Source: Bacteroidota bacterium
GTDB lineage: Bacteria; Bacteroidota; Bacteroidia; Chitinophagales; Chitinophagaceae
Length of the DNA stretch: 52,824 bases
Assembly: GCA_018267675.1 (NCBI GenBank)
Contig: JAFDYA010000059.1
Coordinates: 1-52,824, forward strand
Reading direction: 5' to 3'
Each line of letters begins with the position of its first letter. The stretch's first letter is position 1. The notes beneath the pieces are model-generated. The model did not search any database. It was not told the DNA's origin and saw only the letters and a list, made by a program, of their open reading frames with translations. A program made the position numbers and the translations under genes. This document shows, in pieces, positions 44,574 through 52,824 of this stretch.

Positions 44574-45587
44574 ATGAGCAATGTAAAAGTGGCCATTAAT
44601 GGCTTTGGCCGCATCGGTCGTCTGGCATTCCGCCAAATTTATAACATGAAGGGCATTGAGGTAGTTGCCATCAACGACCTGACCAAGCCGAATGTATTGG
44701 CCCACCTCCTGAAGTATGATACGGCACAAGGCCGTTTCGGCGTGGACGTGACTCATGGCGATGACAGCATCACTGTTGCCGGCGAAAAAATCAAAATCTA
44801 TGCTCAAAAAGATCCGGCACAAATTCCTTGGGGCGACCACCAAGTAGATGTAGTACTGGAGTGTACCGGCTTCTTTACCGACCGTGAAAAAGCCGAAGCC
44901 CATATTAAAGCGGGTGCCAAACGTGTGGTAATCTCTGCACCGGCAACCGGTGAAATGAAAACTGTTGTTTTCAACGTGAACCATGACATTCTTGATGGTA
45001 CAGAAACTGTGATTTCCTGCGCTTCTTGCACCACCAACTGCCTGGCACCAATGGCTAAGGTTCTAGATGATTCATTCGGTATCGTTACCGGCTTGATGAC
45101 CACCATCCATGCTTATACTAACGACCAGAACACGCTGGACGCACCTCATGCTAAGGGTGACCTTCGCCGTGCTCGCGCTGCTGCTCAAAACATCATTCCA
45201 AATTCAACCGGCGCCGCTAAAGCAATTGGTTTGGTACTGCCCAACCTAAAAGGGAAACTGGACGGTGGTGCACAACGCGTACCTACCGTTACCGGCTCGC
45301 TCACTGAGTTGAACACCATACTTTCTAAGAAAACAACGGTTGAAGAAATCAATGCCGCGATGAAAGCCGCAGCAAACGAGTCTTTCGGCTACACAGAAGA
45401 CGAAATCGTGAGCAGTGATATTATCGGTACCAGCTTCGGTTCTTTGTTTGATGCCACGCAAACTCGCGTGATGAATGTTGGCGATACACAATTGGTACGT
45501 ACTGTTTCTTGGTACGACAACGAAATGAGCTACGTTAGCCAACTCGTGCGTACAGTACACTACTTCGCCGGACTCATTTCTAAATAA
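44574..45587 (+). CDS. gapA: Glyceraldehyde-3-phosphate dehydrogenase, type I
   Basis: GapA oxidises glyceraldehyde-3-phosphate to 1,3-bisphosphoglycerate in glycolysis. The 337-residue protein has the NAD-binding start [15 protein letters not shown], the catalytic Cys152 in [17 protein letters not shown], and the C-terminal [17 protein letters not shown]. Length is normal. The frame opens at 44517, but the ATG at 44574 gives [16 protein letters not shown], the standard start. A promoter at 44516-44548 supports this. The product is the substrate of Pgk, encoded directly downstream; a terminator hairpin and a separate -7 box lie between them. Confidence 0.97.
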   Translation: MSNVKVAINGFGRIGRLAFRQIYNMKGIEVVAINDLTKPNVLAHLLKYDTAQGRFGVDVTHGDDSITVAGEKIKIYAQKDPAQIPWGDHQVDVVLECTGFFTDREKAEAHIKAGAKRVVISAPATGEMKTVVFNVNHDILDGTETVISCASCTTNCLAPMAKVLDDSFGIVTGLMTTIHAYTNDQNTLDAPHAKGDLRRARAAAQNIIPNSTGAAKAIGLVLPNLKGKLDGGAQRVPTVTGSLTELNTILSKKTTVEEINAAMKAAANESFGYTEDEIVSSDIIGTSFGSLFDATQTRVMNVGDTQLVRTVSWYDNEMSYVSQLVRTVHYFAGLISK

Positions 45588-45611
45588 ACCCACTTACTTA
45601 TCTAAATTTTT

Positions 45612-45637
45612 GAAAGGCTTTCTACGGAAGGCCTTTC
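45612..45637 (+). terminator. Hairpin terminator after gapA
   Basis: An 11-base stem GAAAGGCTTTC pairs with GAAGGCCTTTC, with one G-T pair, around a TACG tetraloop closed by C-G (a UNCG-type loop). The T-rich tail overlaps the -7 box of pgk. Confidence 0.7.
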
Positions 45638-45638
45638 T

Positions 45639-45646
45639 TACTTTTG
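45639..45646 (+). promoter_or_regulatory. -7 promoter box for pgk
   Basis: TACTTTTG matches TAnnTTTG and begins two bases after the gapA terminator stem. The ATG at 45665 follows 18 bases after it. No -33 TTTG is seen at 19-21 bases. Confidence 0.45.
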
Positions 45647-45664
45647 CAGCCAATTCAAGCACCC

Positions 45665-46876
45665 ATGCAATTATTCTCCAGTCACAATTTTGCCAATGAA
45701 CGCGCATTTGTTCGTGTTGATTTCAATGTTCCCATCAAAAATGGTGTGATCACAGATGACACCCGTATCAAAGCTGCCCTACCTACTATTCAAAAAATAT
45801 TAGACGATGGTGGTAGCGTGATCATCATGAGCCATTTGGGGCGACCCCATAAAGAAATGGCCAAAAAGCCGGAATTGACACCTGCTCATTTCAGTCTGCA
45901 ACCAATAGGCGCACATCTTGCCGAACTATTGAAACGCCCGGTGTTATTTGCTGATGATGCCATCGGTGAAAAAGCCCTTCAAATGGCGAATGACATTCAG
46001 CCCGGACAGGTACTGCTCCTTGAAAATCTCCGTCTATACAAAGAAGAAGAAAAAGGGGACAAACACTTTGCAGAACAGCTGAGCAAGCTGGGCGATGTGT
46101 ACGTCAATGATGCCTTTGGCACAGCCCACAGAGCACACGCATCCACTGCCGTTATTGCCGAATTCTTTCCCAAAGAAAAAAAGATGTTTGGCCTGTTGAT
46201 GGAAGCTGAAATCGGAGCGGCAAAACAAGTACTCCAAAATGCGCAAAAACCGTTCACCGCGATCATTGGCGGGGCAAAGGTGAGCGATAAGATTTTGATC
46301 ATTGAAAATCTCCTGGATAAGGCTACCGACATCATTATTGGTGGAGGGATGGCTTATACTTTTTGGAAAGCACAAGGCTGCAAAGTGGGCAACTCATTGG
46401 TGGAAGACGAACGCTTGGACACCGCAAGGGAACTACTCAAAACTGCACAGGCAAAAGGCTGTTCCATTCACCTGCCGGCAGATTCCATTATTGCCGACAA
46501 GTTTGCCGAAGATGCCAATACTTCATCTGCCCAAAACCATGATATCCCCGACGGCTGGATGGGCTTGGATATTGGCACTATGGCCTGCGACATGTTCAGC
46601 AAGGTAATCTTAGCCAGCAAGACGATTCTATGGAATGGCCCCATGGGCGTATTTGAAATGAGTAAGTTTCAACACGGCACAAAATGCATTGCAGATGCCG
46701 TAGCTGAGGCTACATCAAATGGTGCATATTCCCTTGTGGGTGGTGGCGACAGTGTAGCTGCAGTCAATAAATTTGGCTATACCAATCAAGTGAGCTACGT
46801 GAGCACCGGTGGAGGCGCCTTGCTCGAATACTTTGAAGGCAAGACCCTTCCAGGCATCGCCGCCATTCAAGAATAA
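45665..46876 (+). CDS. pgk: Phosphoglycerate kinase
   Basis: Pgk transfers phosphate from 1,3-bisphosphoglycerate to ADP in glycolysis. The 403-residue protein shows the standard blocks: [15 protein letters not shown] near the N terminus, [20 protein letters not shown], the hinge region around [14 protein letters not shown], and the nucleotide-binding [17 protein letters not shown] with [18 protein letters not shown] at the end. No break is present. The frame begins at a TTG at 45644, but the ATG at 45665 gives [20 protein letters not shown] and fits the family. The gene is convergent with the thioredoxin-like gene seven bases away. Confidence 0.97.
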   Translation: MQLFSSHNFANERAFVRVDFNVPIKNGVITDDTRIKAALPTIQKILDDGGSVIIMSHLGRPHKEMAKKPELTPAHFSLQPIGAHLAELLKRPVLFADDAIGEKALQMANDIQPGQVLLLENLRLYKEEEKGDKHFAEQLSKLGDVYVNDAFGTAHRAHASTAVIAEFFPKEKKMFGLLMEAEIGAAKQVLQNAQKPFTAIIGGAKVSDKILIIENLLDKATDIIIGGGMAYTFWKAQGCKVGNSLVEDERLDTARELLKTAQAKGCSIHLPADSIIADKFAEDANTSSAQNHDIPDGWMGLDIGTMACDMFSKVILASKTILWNGPMGVFEMSKFQHGTKCIADAVAEATSNGAYSLVGGGDSVAAVNKFGYTNQVSYVSTGGGALLEYFEGKTLPGIAAIQE

Positions 46877-46883
46877 GCCGGAG

Positions 46884-47390
46884 CTATTTTTTGTTTTTAA
46901 GAACTGCATTGGCATTAGCGAGAAACACTTCTTCTTCTTTGCCCGGCGCAGCTTGTGGATATTGCAGCGAACCTAAAGCTGCAATATTCATTTTCTTCCC
47001 ATTCTCTTTTTGCATGTTGAACACCCAAATGGTGGGATAACCCTGTACATTAAAAAATTGTTGCAGGCTGTTATTTTGCTCCACTAATTTTTGTGGCAAT
47101 TGCTTATGCCGAGGGAAGTCCAATTCCAACAACACTACATTAGCCTTTGCCCATTGCTTAAAGCCAGGCTTGTCAAATACTTTAGCCTGTAGCCGATGAC
47201 ACCAACCACACCAATCGCTTCCGGTAAAGAAGGCAAAGACCGGCTTATGACTCTTCTGAGAAACCTCATAGGCTTGGTCCACATCATTATACCAAGTGAG
47301 GCCATTCTTTACTTCCTGCGCTTGCACCGAAGATATGCTGAGTAGAAGTAGGGAAAATGTAGCAACTAGAAGGGAATTAAATTTTGTCAT
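46884..47390 (-). CDS. Secreted thioredoxin-like protein
   Basis: This 168-residue protein has a signal peptide (MTKFNSLLVATFSLLLLSIS then SVQAQ) and one thioredoxin fold. The active site is WCGWC with Cys61 and Cys64 in TGSDWCGWCHRLQ. This variant is found in DUF255/thioredoxin_7-like proteins. The cis-Pro segment is VQGYPTIWVFN. It probably acts in the periplasm as a disulfide reductase or as part of a stress response. Its partner is unknown. It is divergent from nothing close; the rpoZ terminator lies upstream in the 154-base gap at 47391-47544. Confidence 0.85.
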   Translation of the reverse strand: MTKFNSLLVATFSLLLLSISSVQAQEVKNGLTWYNDVDQAYEVSQKSHKPVFAFFTGSDWCGWCHRLQAKVFDKPGFKQWAKANVVLLELDFPRHKQLPQKLVEQNNSLQQFFNVQGYPTIWVFNMQKENGKKMNIAALGSLQYPQAAPGKEEEVFLANANAVLKNKK

Positions 47391-47494
47391 GATTGTTAGA
47401 AACAGAGGAAATATTGTTCAGAAAAATTGTTCTCAAAAAATAAAGAGCAACAATGATACCGCATCTAGCGACATCAGCAGACTTTAGCAAAATA

Positions 47495-47519
47495 AAAACC
47501 GCCACTTTGGGCGGATTTT
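47495..47519 (-). terminator. Hairpin terminator after rpoZ
   Basis: On the minus strand CCGCC pairs with GGCGG around a six-base loop, flanked by A and T runs that extend the stem past one mismatch. A T-rich tail follows. It lies 26 bases after the rpoZ stop. Confidence 0.75.
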
Positions 47520-47544
47520 CACAAATTTTAAGGTGTTGAAGCTA

Positions 47545-47865
47545 CTACTTACGGTAGTAAACTTCGTCATTGAAGAACTCCTGAGTGGCCTGCAAGGAAG
47601 GGCTAGCCATGCGTTCAAAGATTCGGCTCACTTCAATTTGCTCCCGATTTTCGTTCACCTCTTCCATGTTGTCCCCGATAACGTTAAATTCATCAAGGCG
47701 TTTATGCAACTCTTCCTTGATGGTCACATTGATTTGATTAGCACGACGGCTGATCACGGCAATACTTTCATACAAATTGCCCGTTTTCTCTTTCATTTTT
47801 ACCACGTCGCGCGTTTCAATTACGGAGCTAGCACCAGTGGACAATTTACGGTTGGGAGTACTCAT
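47545..47865 (-). CDS. rpoZ: DNA-directed RNA polymerase omega subunit (Bacteroidota type)
   Basis: This 106-residue protein matches the omega/RpoK-like subunit of Bacteroidota, which stabilises the beta-prime subunit. The pattern TGNLYESIAVISRRANQINVTIKEEL at about 28-53 corresponds to the RpoZ/Rpb6 core. The C-terminal half is acidic and helical, with EVNENREQIEVSRIFERM. The start codon is one base after the bamD stop, so the genes are translationally linked. This bamD-rpoZ order is usual in the phylum. A terminator follows at 47495-47519. Confidence 0.88.
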   Translation of the reverse strand: MSTPNRKLSTGASSVIETRDVVKMKEKTGNLYESIAVISRRANQINVTIKEELHKRLDEFNVIGDNMEEVNENREQIEVSRIFERMASPSLQATQEFFNDEVYYRK

Positions 47866-47866
47866 A

Positions 47867-48673
47867 TTATTTCAATTTCTTTAGGTTGTTATTGGCTAAT
47901 AGTTCAAAATGCGCTGCCTCTTTGAGATAAGCAGAATTCGGGAAAATTTCTTTCAATTCTTTATAGGCTTCAATCGTGCTGGCATAGCGCTCGGCCTGTT
48001 TATTGGATACACTCTTTCGTGCATATTCATAGTTTGATTTCACGACCATAAACTGGTAGAAATCCGCACTTGGAGACTCGGGATATACGTTGATAATATT
48101 TTTGTAGCAGAAAGTAGCTGCCTTATACTGCCCAATATTGTAATAAAGCTTTGCCGCATTCGCATCCTTCTTTTCCAATTTTTTACGAGCCTCTTCAATA
48201 AGCGTATCTGCCTCCCTCACCCGCGAAGATTGCTGGTGAGTATTGATAAACGACTGCAATGCTTCCATTGATTTAATGGTGTTGGTCTGATCCAGACTGG
48301 CTTTGGGTGCCATCTTCACCAAGCACAAAGCATTCATGTACTCACATTCTTCCGCATCTTTACTCGTAGGAAAATATTCGGAGAAATTTTTAAAGTAAAG
48401 GGAAGCTGTTGGGTAGTCGTGGAGGTAATAAAAACTATAGGCGTATCGATAGAAAAGCTGCTCATAGTTCTTTGTCCCCCGCAACACCGGCAAAAGATCA
48501 TGGTATAACTCATTGGCCTGGCTATACTTTTTCTTCTCAAAGTATTCGTTGGCCTTGGTCAACTTGAGGTTGATGTCATTGCTCTTCTTTACTTTGTCGA
48601 AGGTATTACAAGATGCACCAATGAGCATCGTAAGTACAACAATTAAAAGCAGGGGAATTCGAGTCGCTCGCAT
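47867..48673 (-). CDS. bamD: Outer membrane assembly lipoprotein BamD
   Basis: BamD is the essential lipoprotein of the BAM complex that inserts outer membrane proteins. The 268-residue protein has a lipobox LIGASC (Cys22) and then about five TPR-like helix pairs, for example ANEYFEKKKYSQANELYHDLL, YSFYYLHDYPTASLYFKNF and YPESPSADFYQFM. Length and repeat number are typical. The gene is followed by rpoZ after one base. BamA itself is not adjacent; the Omp85-like protein at 18064 is a different, shorter protein. Confidence 0.92.
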   Translation of the reverse strand: MRATRIPLLLIVVLTMLIGASCNTFDKVKKSNDINLKLTKANEYFEKKKYSQANELYHDLLPVLRGTKNYEQLFYRYAYSFYYLHDYPTASLYFKNFSEYFPTSKDAEECEYMNALCLVKMAPKASLDQTNTIKSMEALQSFINTHQQSSRVREADTLIEEARKKLEKKDANAAKLYYNIGQYKAATFCYKNIINVYPESPSADFYQFMVVKSNYEYARKSVSNKQAERYASTIEAYKELKEIFPNSAYLKEAAHFELLANNNLKKLK

Positions 48674-48752
48674 AGAGAGGGGCGCAAAAATAAGAAATAT
48701 TCCCCTCTTGCAAGAGGCAAAATTGTTAAACGTTACAGAGTTTTGACGACTA

Positions 48753-49814
48753 TTAGGCTTTTTTCACCAAATACACCAACACTGGAAAGTGGTCGGAATA
48801 GCCGTCAATCCAATTAGGGCCATCAAAGGAACGATGTGGGTAACCTTTATACTGACCGAATTTAGTCTTCAGAAAATCCCGACTAAAAATCTCGGACTTA
48901 TAAAATTGCCAGTCATTACTATTTGTTTGCAACCAGGCACTGGAGAGCATTATTTGATCAAAGAGGCTCCAGGTATCTGCATAGCCGAGTGTGCCAATTC
49001 CTTTCTTAAAATAATTGATCCAAGGGTTATATAATTCACCTGGTTTCACTTTTTTAATATTCCCTTTTGCTCCCAACACTTTAGTAATACTATAATCAGT
49101 CGGGTTATCGTTCAAGTCCCCCATCACCAATACTTTGGTATTCGTATTGACCGCCATCAACGAATCAATCACTTTTTTACTCACGCCGGCTGCAATTGCC
49201 CGCAGCGGCTCCGATACGGCTTGCCCACCTCGGCGAGACGGCCAGTGATTAACAAATACATGAACCGTATCACCTGCCAGTATTCCGACTACATGGAGCA
49301 CGTCGCGGGTCTTACCGCTTTTCTCGCCAAACTTGCTGATATCTGTATAAAGTGCTTTTGCCTGAAGAACCTTGAAATATTTTGGATTGTAGAGTAAAGC
49401 CACATCTATACCTCGGCTGTCCGGGCTTTCAAAATGTACAAACTGATACTTTCGCGCTGCAATCTCGGGCTGAAGTACCAAATCGGCCAATACCCGATCA
49501 TTTTCAATCTCAGCAGTACCGATCAATGCTGGGCCATCGGGAGTAACATTGGTACCCAATTGTTGTAATACAGTAGCTAGATTATGTAGCTTTTCGTGGT
49601 AAATTTTTGAGGTATAATGATAGGCTCCATTGGGGGTAAAATCCTCATCAAATTTTTTAGGTGCATCTATCGTGTCAAAAAGGTTCTCAAAATTGTAAAA
49701 AGCAAGTGCGATAACCTGATAGTTAGTGCGCGCTTCTTGCGCCTTTGCACCATTAATGATACCGACCTGCAACAGTACTGCTGCAAAAACAAAAGAGCAA
49801 AAATTACGTTTCAT
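48753..49814 (-). CDS. Secreted endonuclease/exonuclease/phosphatase (EEP) family protein
   Basis: This 353-residue protein has a signal peptide MKRNFCSFVFAAVLLQVGI followed by INGAKAQ. The EEP fold is shown by AFYNFENLFDT, GTAEIENDRVL with the metal-binding Glu, FVNHWPSRRGG with the Asn-His pair, VLVMGDLNDNPTD with the active-site Asp and Asn, and the closing SDHFPVLVYL with Asp-His. All active-site residues are present. It lies outside the cytoplasm and could act on nucleic acids, phosphoesters or lipids. It has no close gene partner, and about 80 bases separate it from bamD. Confidence 0.87.
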   Translation of the reverse strand: MKRNFCSFVFAAVLLQVGIINGAKAQEARTNYQVIALAFYNFENLFDTIDAPKKFDEDFTPNGAYHYTSKIYHEKLHNLATVLQQLGTNVTPDGPALIGTAEIENDRVLADLVLQPEIAARKYQFVHFESPDSRGIDVALLYNPKYFKVLQAKALYTDISKFGEKSGKTRDVLHVVGILAGDTVHVFVNHWPSRRGGQAVSEPLRAIAAGVSKKVIDSLMAVNTNTKVLVMGDLNDNPTDYSITKVLGAKGNIKKVKPGELYNPWINYFKKGIGTLGYADTWSLFDQIMLSSAWLQTNSNDWQFYKSEIFSRDFLKTKFGQYKGYPHRSFDGPNWIDGYSDHFPVLVYLVKKA

Positions 49815-49940
49815 ATTTGAATCTGCAAAGAAAGGAGATTATCAACATTTCCCATTTTTATAGTTGAAGTACTAGAAAAACTTAACCAACACATAATCCC
49901 CACCTATCAAATAAAACCCCCAACCTTAACTAGATACAAT

Positions 49941-49948
49941 TACTTTTG
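49941..49948 (+). promoter_or_regulatory. -7 promoter box for the TonB-dependent receptor gene
   Basis: TACTTTTG matches TAnnTTTG and ends 24 bases before the ATG at 49973. A good -33 element is not seen. Confidence 0.45.
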
Positions 49949-49972
49949 CGAATATTTTTAGCGATTCCTTGT

Positions 49973-52786
49973 ATGTTAAGACAGCAACCCTATTTCATTT
50001 TTATCAGTATCGTGTTTTTCGTTGCACAAGCAAGTGCCCAATCCAATCCGGAAGCTAAACGATCTGCATTAGTCAAAGGAAGAGTACTCACTGCAACTGA
50101 TAGATTACCGGTGAATGATACCAAAGTATCCATTCCCTACCTCAAGATGATGACCACCACGGACGAAGCGGGTAATTTCTCATTTGACAATGTCCCTTTT
50201 GGTAATCAGAGAATTTATATTGGGACTCAAAATAGTTTTAGAGATTCGCTCAAGATAAATGTAGATAAGCCACTTGTGGATCTAGGCTACGTCCTCATCA
50301 CACCTAATGATGCCCATGGCGCTCAAAAAGGATTTGACATCCCGACAATATCGCTAGAAGACAATAGCAGTATCAGTACTGAGGATGATGGCGTGCGGAT
50401 GAGTAGCGTCAGCGGTTTGCTCACAGCATCAAGAGACCCCTTCACTTCGGCTGTTGCCTTCACCTTTGGCCCCCTGCGTTTTCAAGCACGTGGAATCAAT
50501 CGGGGAGGCCAGGATGTGTATATCAACGGCGCACCAATGAATGATGTGGAAAGTGGCGATGCTTATTGGGCACAATGGGGTGGCCTCAATGATGTCTTTA
50601 GAAATCGTACTGGCAGCTATGGCTTAGGCGCATCGGAGATCGCGTTTGGCGGTATCAATGGCACAAGCTCCTTTGATGCTACTGCTGCTAAACAAAGACA
50701 ACAAACACGAGTGAGTTATAGTATTGCCAACAGAAGCTACCGCAATCGACTTATGGTCACGCATAGTAGCGGCTTATTGAAAAGCGGATGGGCCTATTCA
50801 CTATCGGCTTCCAAGCGCTGGGCAAAGGAAGGCTATATCGAGGGGACATTCTATGATGCCTATTCCTATTATGCTGCTGTGAGCAAACGGATCGGTTCCA
50901 AGCATGAATTGAGCTTGACAACTTTTGGAGCGCCCAGCCGTCGGGGGAAAAGCTCACCGGTCACCCAAGAAGTCTATGACCTTGCTGGATCCAATTTCTA
51001 CAATCCAAACTGGGGCTATCTAAATGGAGAAAAAAGAAACAGTCGTGTAGCCAATAATTTCCAGCCTGTTACCATTCTCAACTATAACTATGCGCCAAAT
51101 AATACGTTCCGTTGGAACACAAGCCTAGCTTATCAATTTGGCGAAAATAGAAATAGTGCTTTGGACTGGTATAATGCGGAAAACCCGCGCCCGGACTACT
51201 ACCGCAACCTTCCCAGCTATGCCCTACTTAATGGCGACGACCCCAATGCATCCTTATTCAATGCGCAAAAACAAGTGGATTGGGACAAGATGTACAATGC
51301 CAACTACATGAATGTACAAACCATGCAAGACGTAGATGGAATTCCGGGAAATGATATCGTAGGCCGCCGCTCCGTCTATGTCCTGGGCGACTATGTGGAC
51401 AATACCAAAAAGATATCCTTCAACACGACACTAAACAAAGTGCTGGGCGAACATATCAATGTACAAGGCGGCTTGCAGTACATCTACCAAAAGACAGAAA
51501 GCTATAAAGAACTAAGCGACTTGCTTGGTGGTGATTTTTATGTAAACCTCAACCAGTTTGCCTTCCAGCAAAATATCCCCAATGCCAGCTACGACCAGTA
51601 TGATTTAGCGCATCCTAATCGGTTAATAAGAGTAGGCGACAAATACAACTACGATTATATCAGCCACTTCACAAAAGCTTTTTTATGGGGACAGTCCGTG
51701 TTTAATTACAACAAGGTGGACTTCTTCGTTGCTGCCCGAGCAGGCTTTACCGATTTCTTCCGGGAAGGCTTATACCAGAATGGTCTTTTCCCAAACAACT
51801 CTTACGGGAAAAGCCATGTCCAAAGCTTTGCTACCTACGGCATCAAGGGTGGTGCTACCTATAAAATGGATGGACGCAATTACTTTTTCATAAATGCCCA
51901 ACACGTACAGGATGCTCCGGAATTTGACAATACTTTCATCTCACCCGCATCCAGAAACCAAGTGGTGGACTATGCAACTACAGAAAAAACTAGCAGCATA
52001 GAAGCCGGGTATCTGATGCGTACTCCCCAATATAATATTCGAATTGTAGGCTATGCTACCGAAGTAAAAGATGCCAACATAATTAAGCGTTTTTATAATG
52101 ATGACCCTGCATTCCGCTCTTTTACAAACTATGTGATGAGTGGGGTAAATACCCGTTCTACCGGCCTCGAACTTGGGGCTGAAGTAAAAATCAACTCTAC
52201 ACTGGCTGTCACAGGTGTTGCGGCAATTGGCCAAGCCTTTTATACCAGCAATCCGAAATCTATTGGTATTTACCGGGACAATGACACGATTCAATCGCCC
52301 ACCAACCGGAATGTTTATATCAAAAATTACAACCTTGCTGTAGGGCCGCAAAACGCCTACACGCTTGGTGTGCGCTATGGCCCTAAGAAATATTGGTATG
52401 CCAATGTAAACTTCAACTATTTTGATAGAAACTATGTAGATATTAGTCCCGACCAACGTTCTGTTGAGGCTGTTGAAGGTGTACCGGTTGGCTCTTTACC
52501 CTACCATAGTATTTTAGACCAACAAAAGCTTCCCTCTGCCTTTACTATGGATATAAGTGTAAGCAAATCCTTCATGCTGCACAAATTTGACAAACGCATC
52601 TCCCGCAATACTTTCCTTTATTTCAATGCAGGAGTATCCAATTTACTGGACAATAAGAACATCCAAACTGGAGGCTTTGAACAGTTGCGATATGATTTCT
52701 CCGAGCACAATCCCAACAAATTTCCACCAAAATATTTCTATGCTTATGGTCGTAACTTCTTTATCAACCTAAGCCTCAAATTCTAA
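49973..52786 (+). CDS. TonB-dependent receptor with carboxypeptidase-regulatory-like domain
   Basis: This 937-residue outer membrane protein has a signal peptide MLRQQPYFIFISIVFFVAQ followed by ASAQ. An N-terminal carboxypeptidase-regulatory-like domain follows (VKGRVLTATDRLPVNDT, TTDEAGNFSFDNVPFG). A plug domain comes next, with FTFGPLRFQARGINRGGQDVYINGAP near residues 160-185, and then a long beta-barrel that ends in YGRNFFINLSLKF with a terminal Phe. Such receptors take up a ligand by using TonB energy. There is no SusD-like partner directly upstream, and the window ends 38 bases after the stop, so a partner downstream cannot be excluded. The ligand is unknown. The frame opens at a TTG at 49946, but the ATG at 49973 starts the signal peptide. 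Confidence 0.92.
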   Translation: MLRQQPYFIFISIVFFVAQASAQSNPEAKRSALVKGRVLTATDRLPVNDTKVSIPYLKMMTTTDEAGNFSFDNVPFGNQRIYIGTQNSFRDSLKINVDKPLVDLGYVLITPNDAHGAQKGFDIPTISLEDNSSISTEDDGVRMSSVSGLLTASRDPFTSAVAFTFGPLRFQARGINRGGQDVYINGAPMNDVESGDAYWAQWGGLNDVFRNRTGSYGLGASEIAFGGINGTSSFDATAAKQRQQTRVSYSIANRSYRNRLMVTHSSGLLKSGWAYSLSASKRWAKEGYIEGTFYDAYSYYAAVSKRIGSKHELSLTTFGAPSRRGKSSPVTQEVYDLAGSNFYNPNWGYLNGEKRNSRVANNFQPVTILNYNYAPNNTFRWNTSLAYQFGENRNSALDWYNAENPRPDYYRNLPSYALLNGDDPNASLFNAQKQVDWDKMYNANYMNVQTMQDVDGIPGNDIVGRRSVYVLGDYVDNTKKISFNTTLNKVLGEHINVQGGLQYIYQKTESYKELSDLLGGDFYVNLNQFAFQQNIPNASYDQYDLAHPNRLIRVGDKYNYDYISHFTKAFLWGQSVFNYNKVDFFVAARAGFTDFFREGLYQNGLFPNNSYGKSHVQSFATYGIKGGATYKMDGRNYFFINAQHVQDAPEFDNTFISPASRNQVVDYATTEKTSSIEAGYLMRTPQYNIRIVGYATEVKDANIIKRFYNDDPAFRSFTNYVMSGVNTRSTGLELGAEVKINSTLAVTGVAAIGQAFYTSNPKSIGIYRDNDTIQSPTNRNVYIKNYNLAVGPQNAYTLGVRYGPKKYWYANVNFNYFDRNYVDISPDQRSVEAVEGVPVGSLPYHSILDQQKLPSAFTMDISVSKSFMLHKFDKRISRNTFLYFNAGVSNLLDNKNIQTGGFEQLRYDFSEHNPNKFPPKYFYAYGRNFFINLSLKF

Positions 52787-52824
52787 TCCCAAAACTTAGT
52801 TACCGTCAAATCAATATTTTTGAA

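Noticed and set aside
44508..44984. A 158-codon minus-strand frame opposite gapA
   Set aside because: Antisense of a conserved gene; the protein has no recognisable features.
48676..48717. Inverted repeats between bamD and the EEP gene as a terminator
   Set aside because: The pairings are short and alternative, and no T run follows in the right place.

Overview
The window reads as ordinary chromosome of a member of the phylum Bacteroidota, most likely near the Chitinophagaceae or Saprospiria (inference). The reasons are a type IX secretion sorting domain, a PUR-family DUF3276 protein, a DUF3098-ftsX pair, the Bacteroidota form of RNA polymerase omega beside bamD, a darA-darB pair of the flexirubin/dialkylresorcinol type, a long-tailed ribosomal protein S16, and several promoters of the TTTG-N19-TAnnTTTG kind. 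TGA is used as a normal stop codon.

Layout. 1-9.8 kb: a MoxR AAA+ ATPase, a DUF1398 protein, msrB, a secreted Asp-box protein with a T9SS tail, the fused acyl-CoA mutase icmF, a DbpA-like DEAD-box helicase and a PUR-family protein. 9.8-14.6 kb: DUF3098 and ftsX, a family 39 glycosyltransferase, a secreted lipocalin-like protein, a nitrilase-family amidase and tRNA-Val(GAC). 14.7-18 kb, minus strand: hemW, fabG, fabH and a small HNH protein. 18-26.2 kb: an Omp85-like outer membrane protein, darB-darA, the mnmH-selD pair (selenophosphate synthesis feeding tRNA 2-selenouridine) and an M1 lipoprotein peptidase.

26.5-40.8 kb is the part that stands out. Three very large genes lie on the minus strand, 29-33 bases apart, and encode 2482, 1152 and 1068 residues. 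None has a signal peptide or a T9SS tail. The first holds an OmpA-like module and a long glycine-rich beta region, the second fibronectin-III-like segments, and the third a phospholipase-D-like fold whose catalytic His and Lys are replaced. An AT-rich, gene-poor stretch of 660 bases lies upstream. The only in-frame ATG of the first gene is followed at codon 5 by TGA. This is the best candidate here for an undescribed system.

41.4-52.8 kb returns to housekeeping: rpsP, ffh, an outer membrane barrel protein, gapA-pgk, a secreted thioredoxin-like protein, bamD-rpoZ, a secreted EEP-family phosphatase/nuclease and a TonB-dependent receptor.

All family assignments come from reading the sequence by eye. 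No database search was made.
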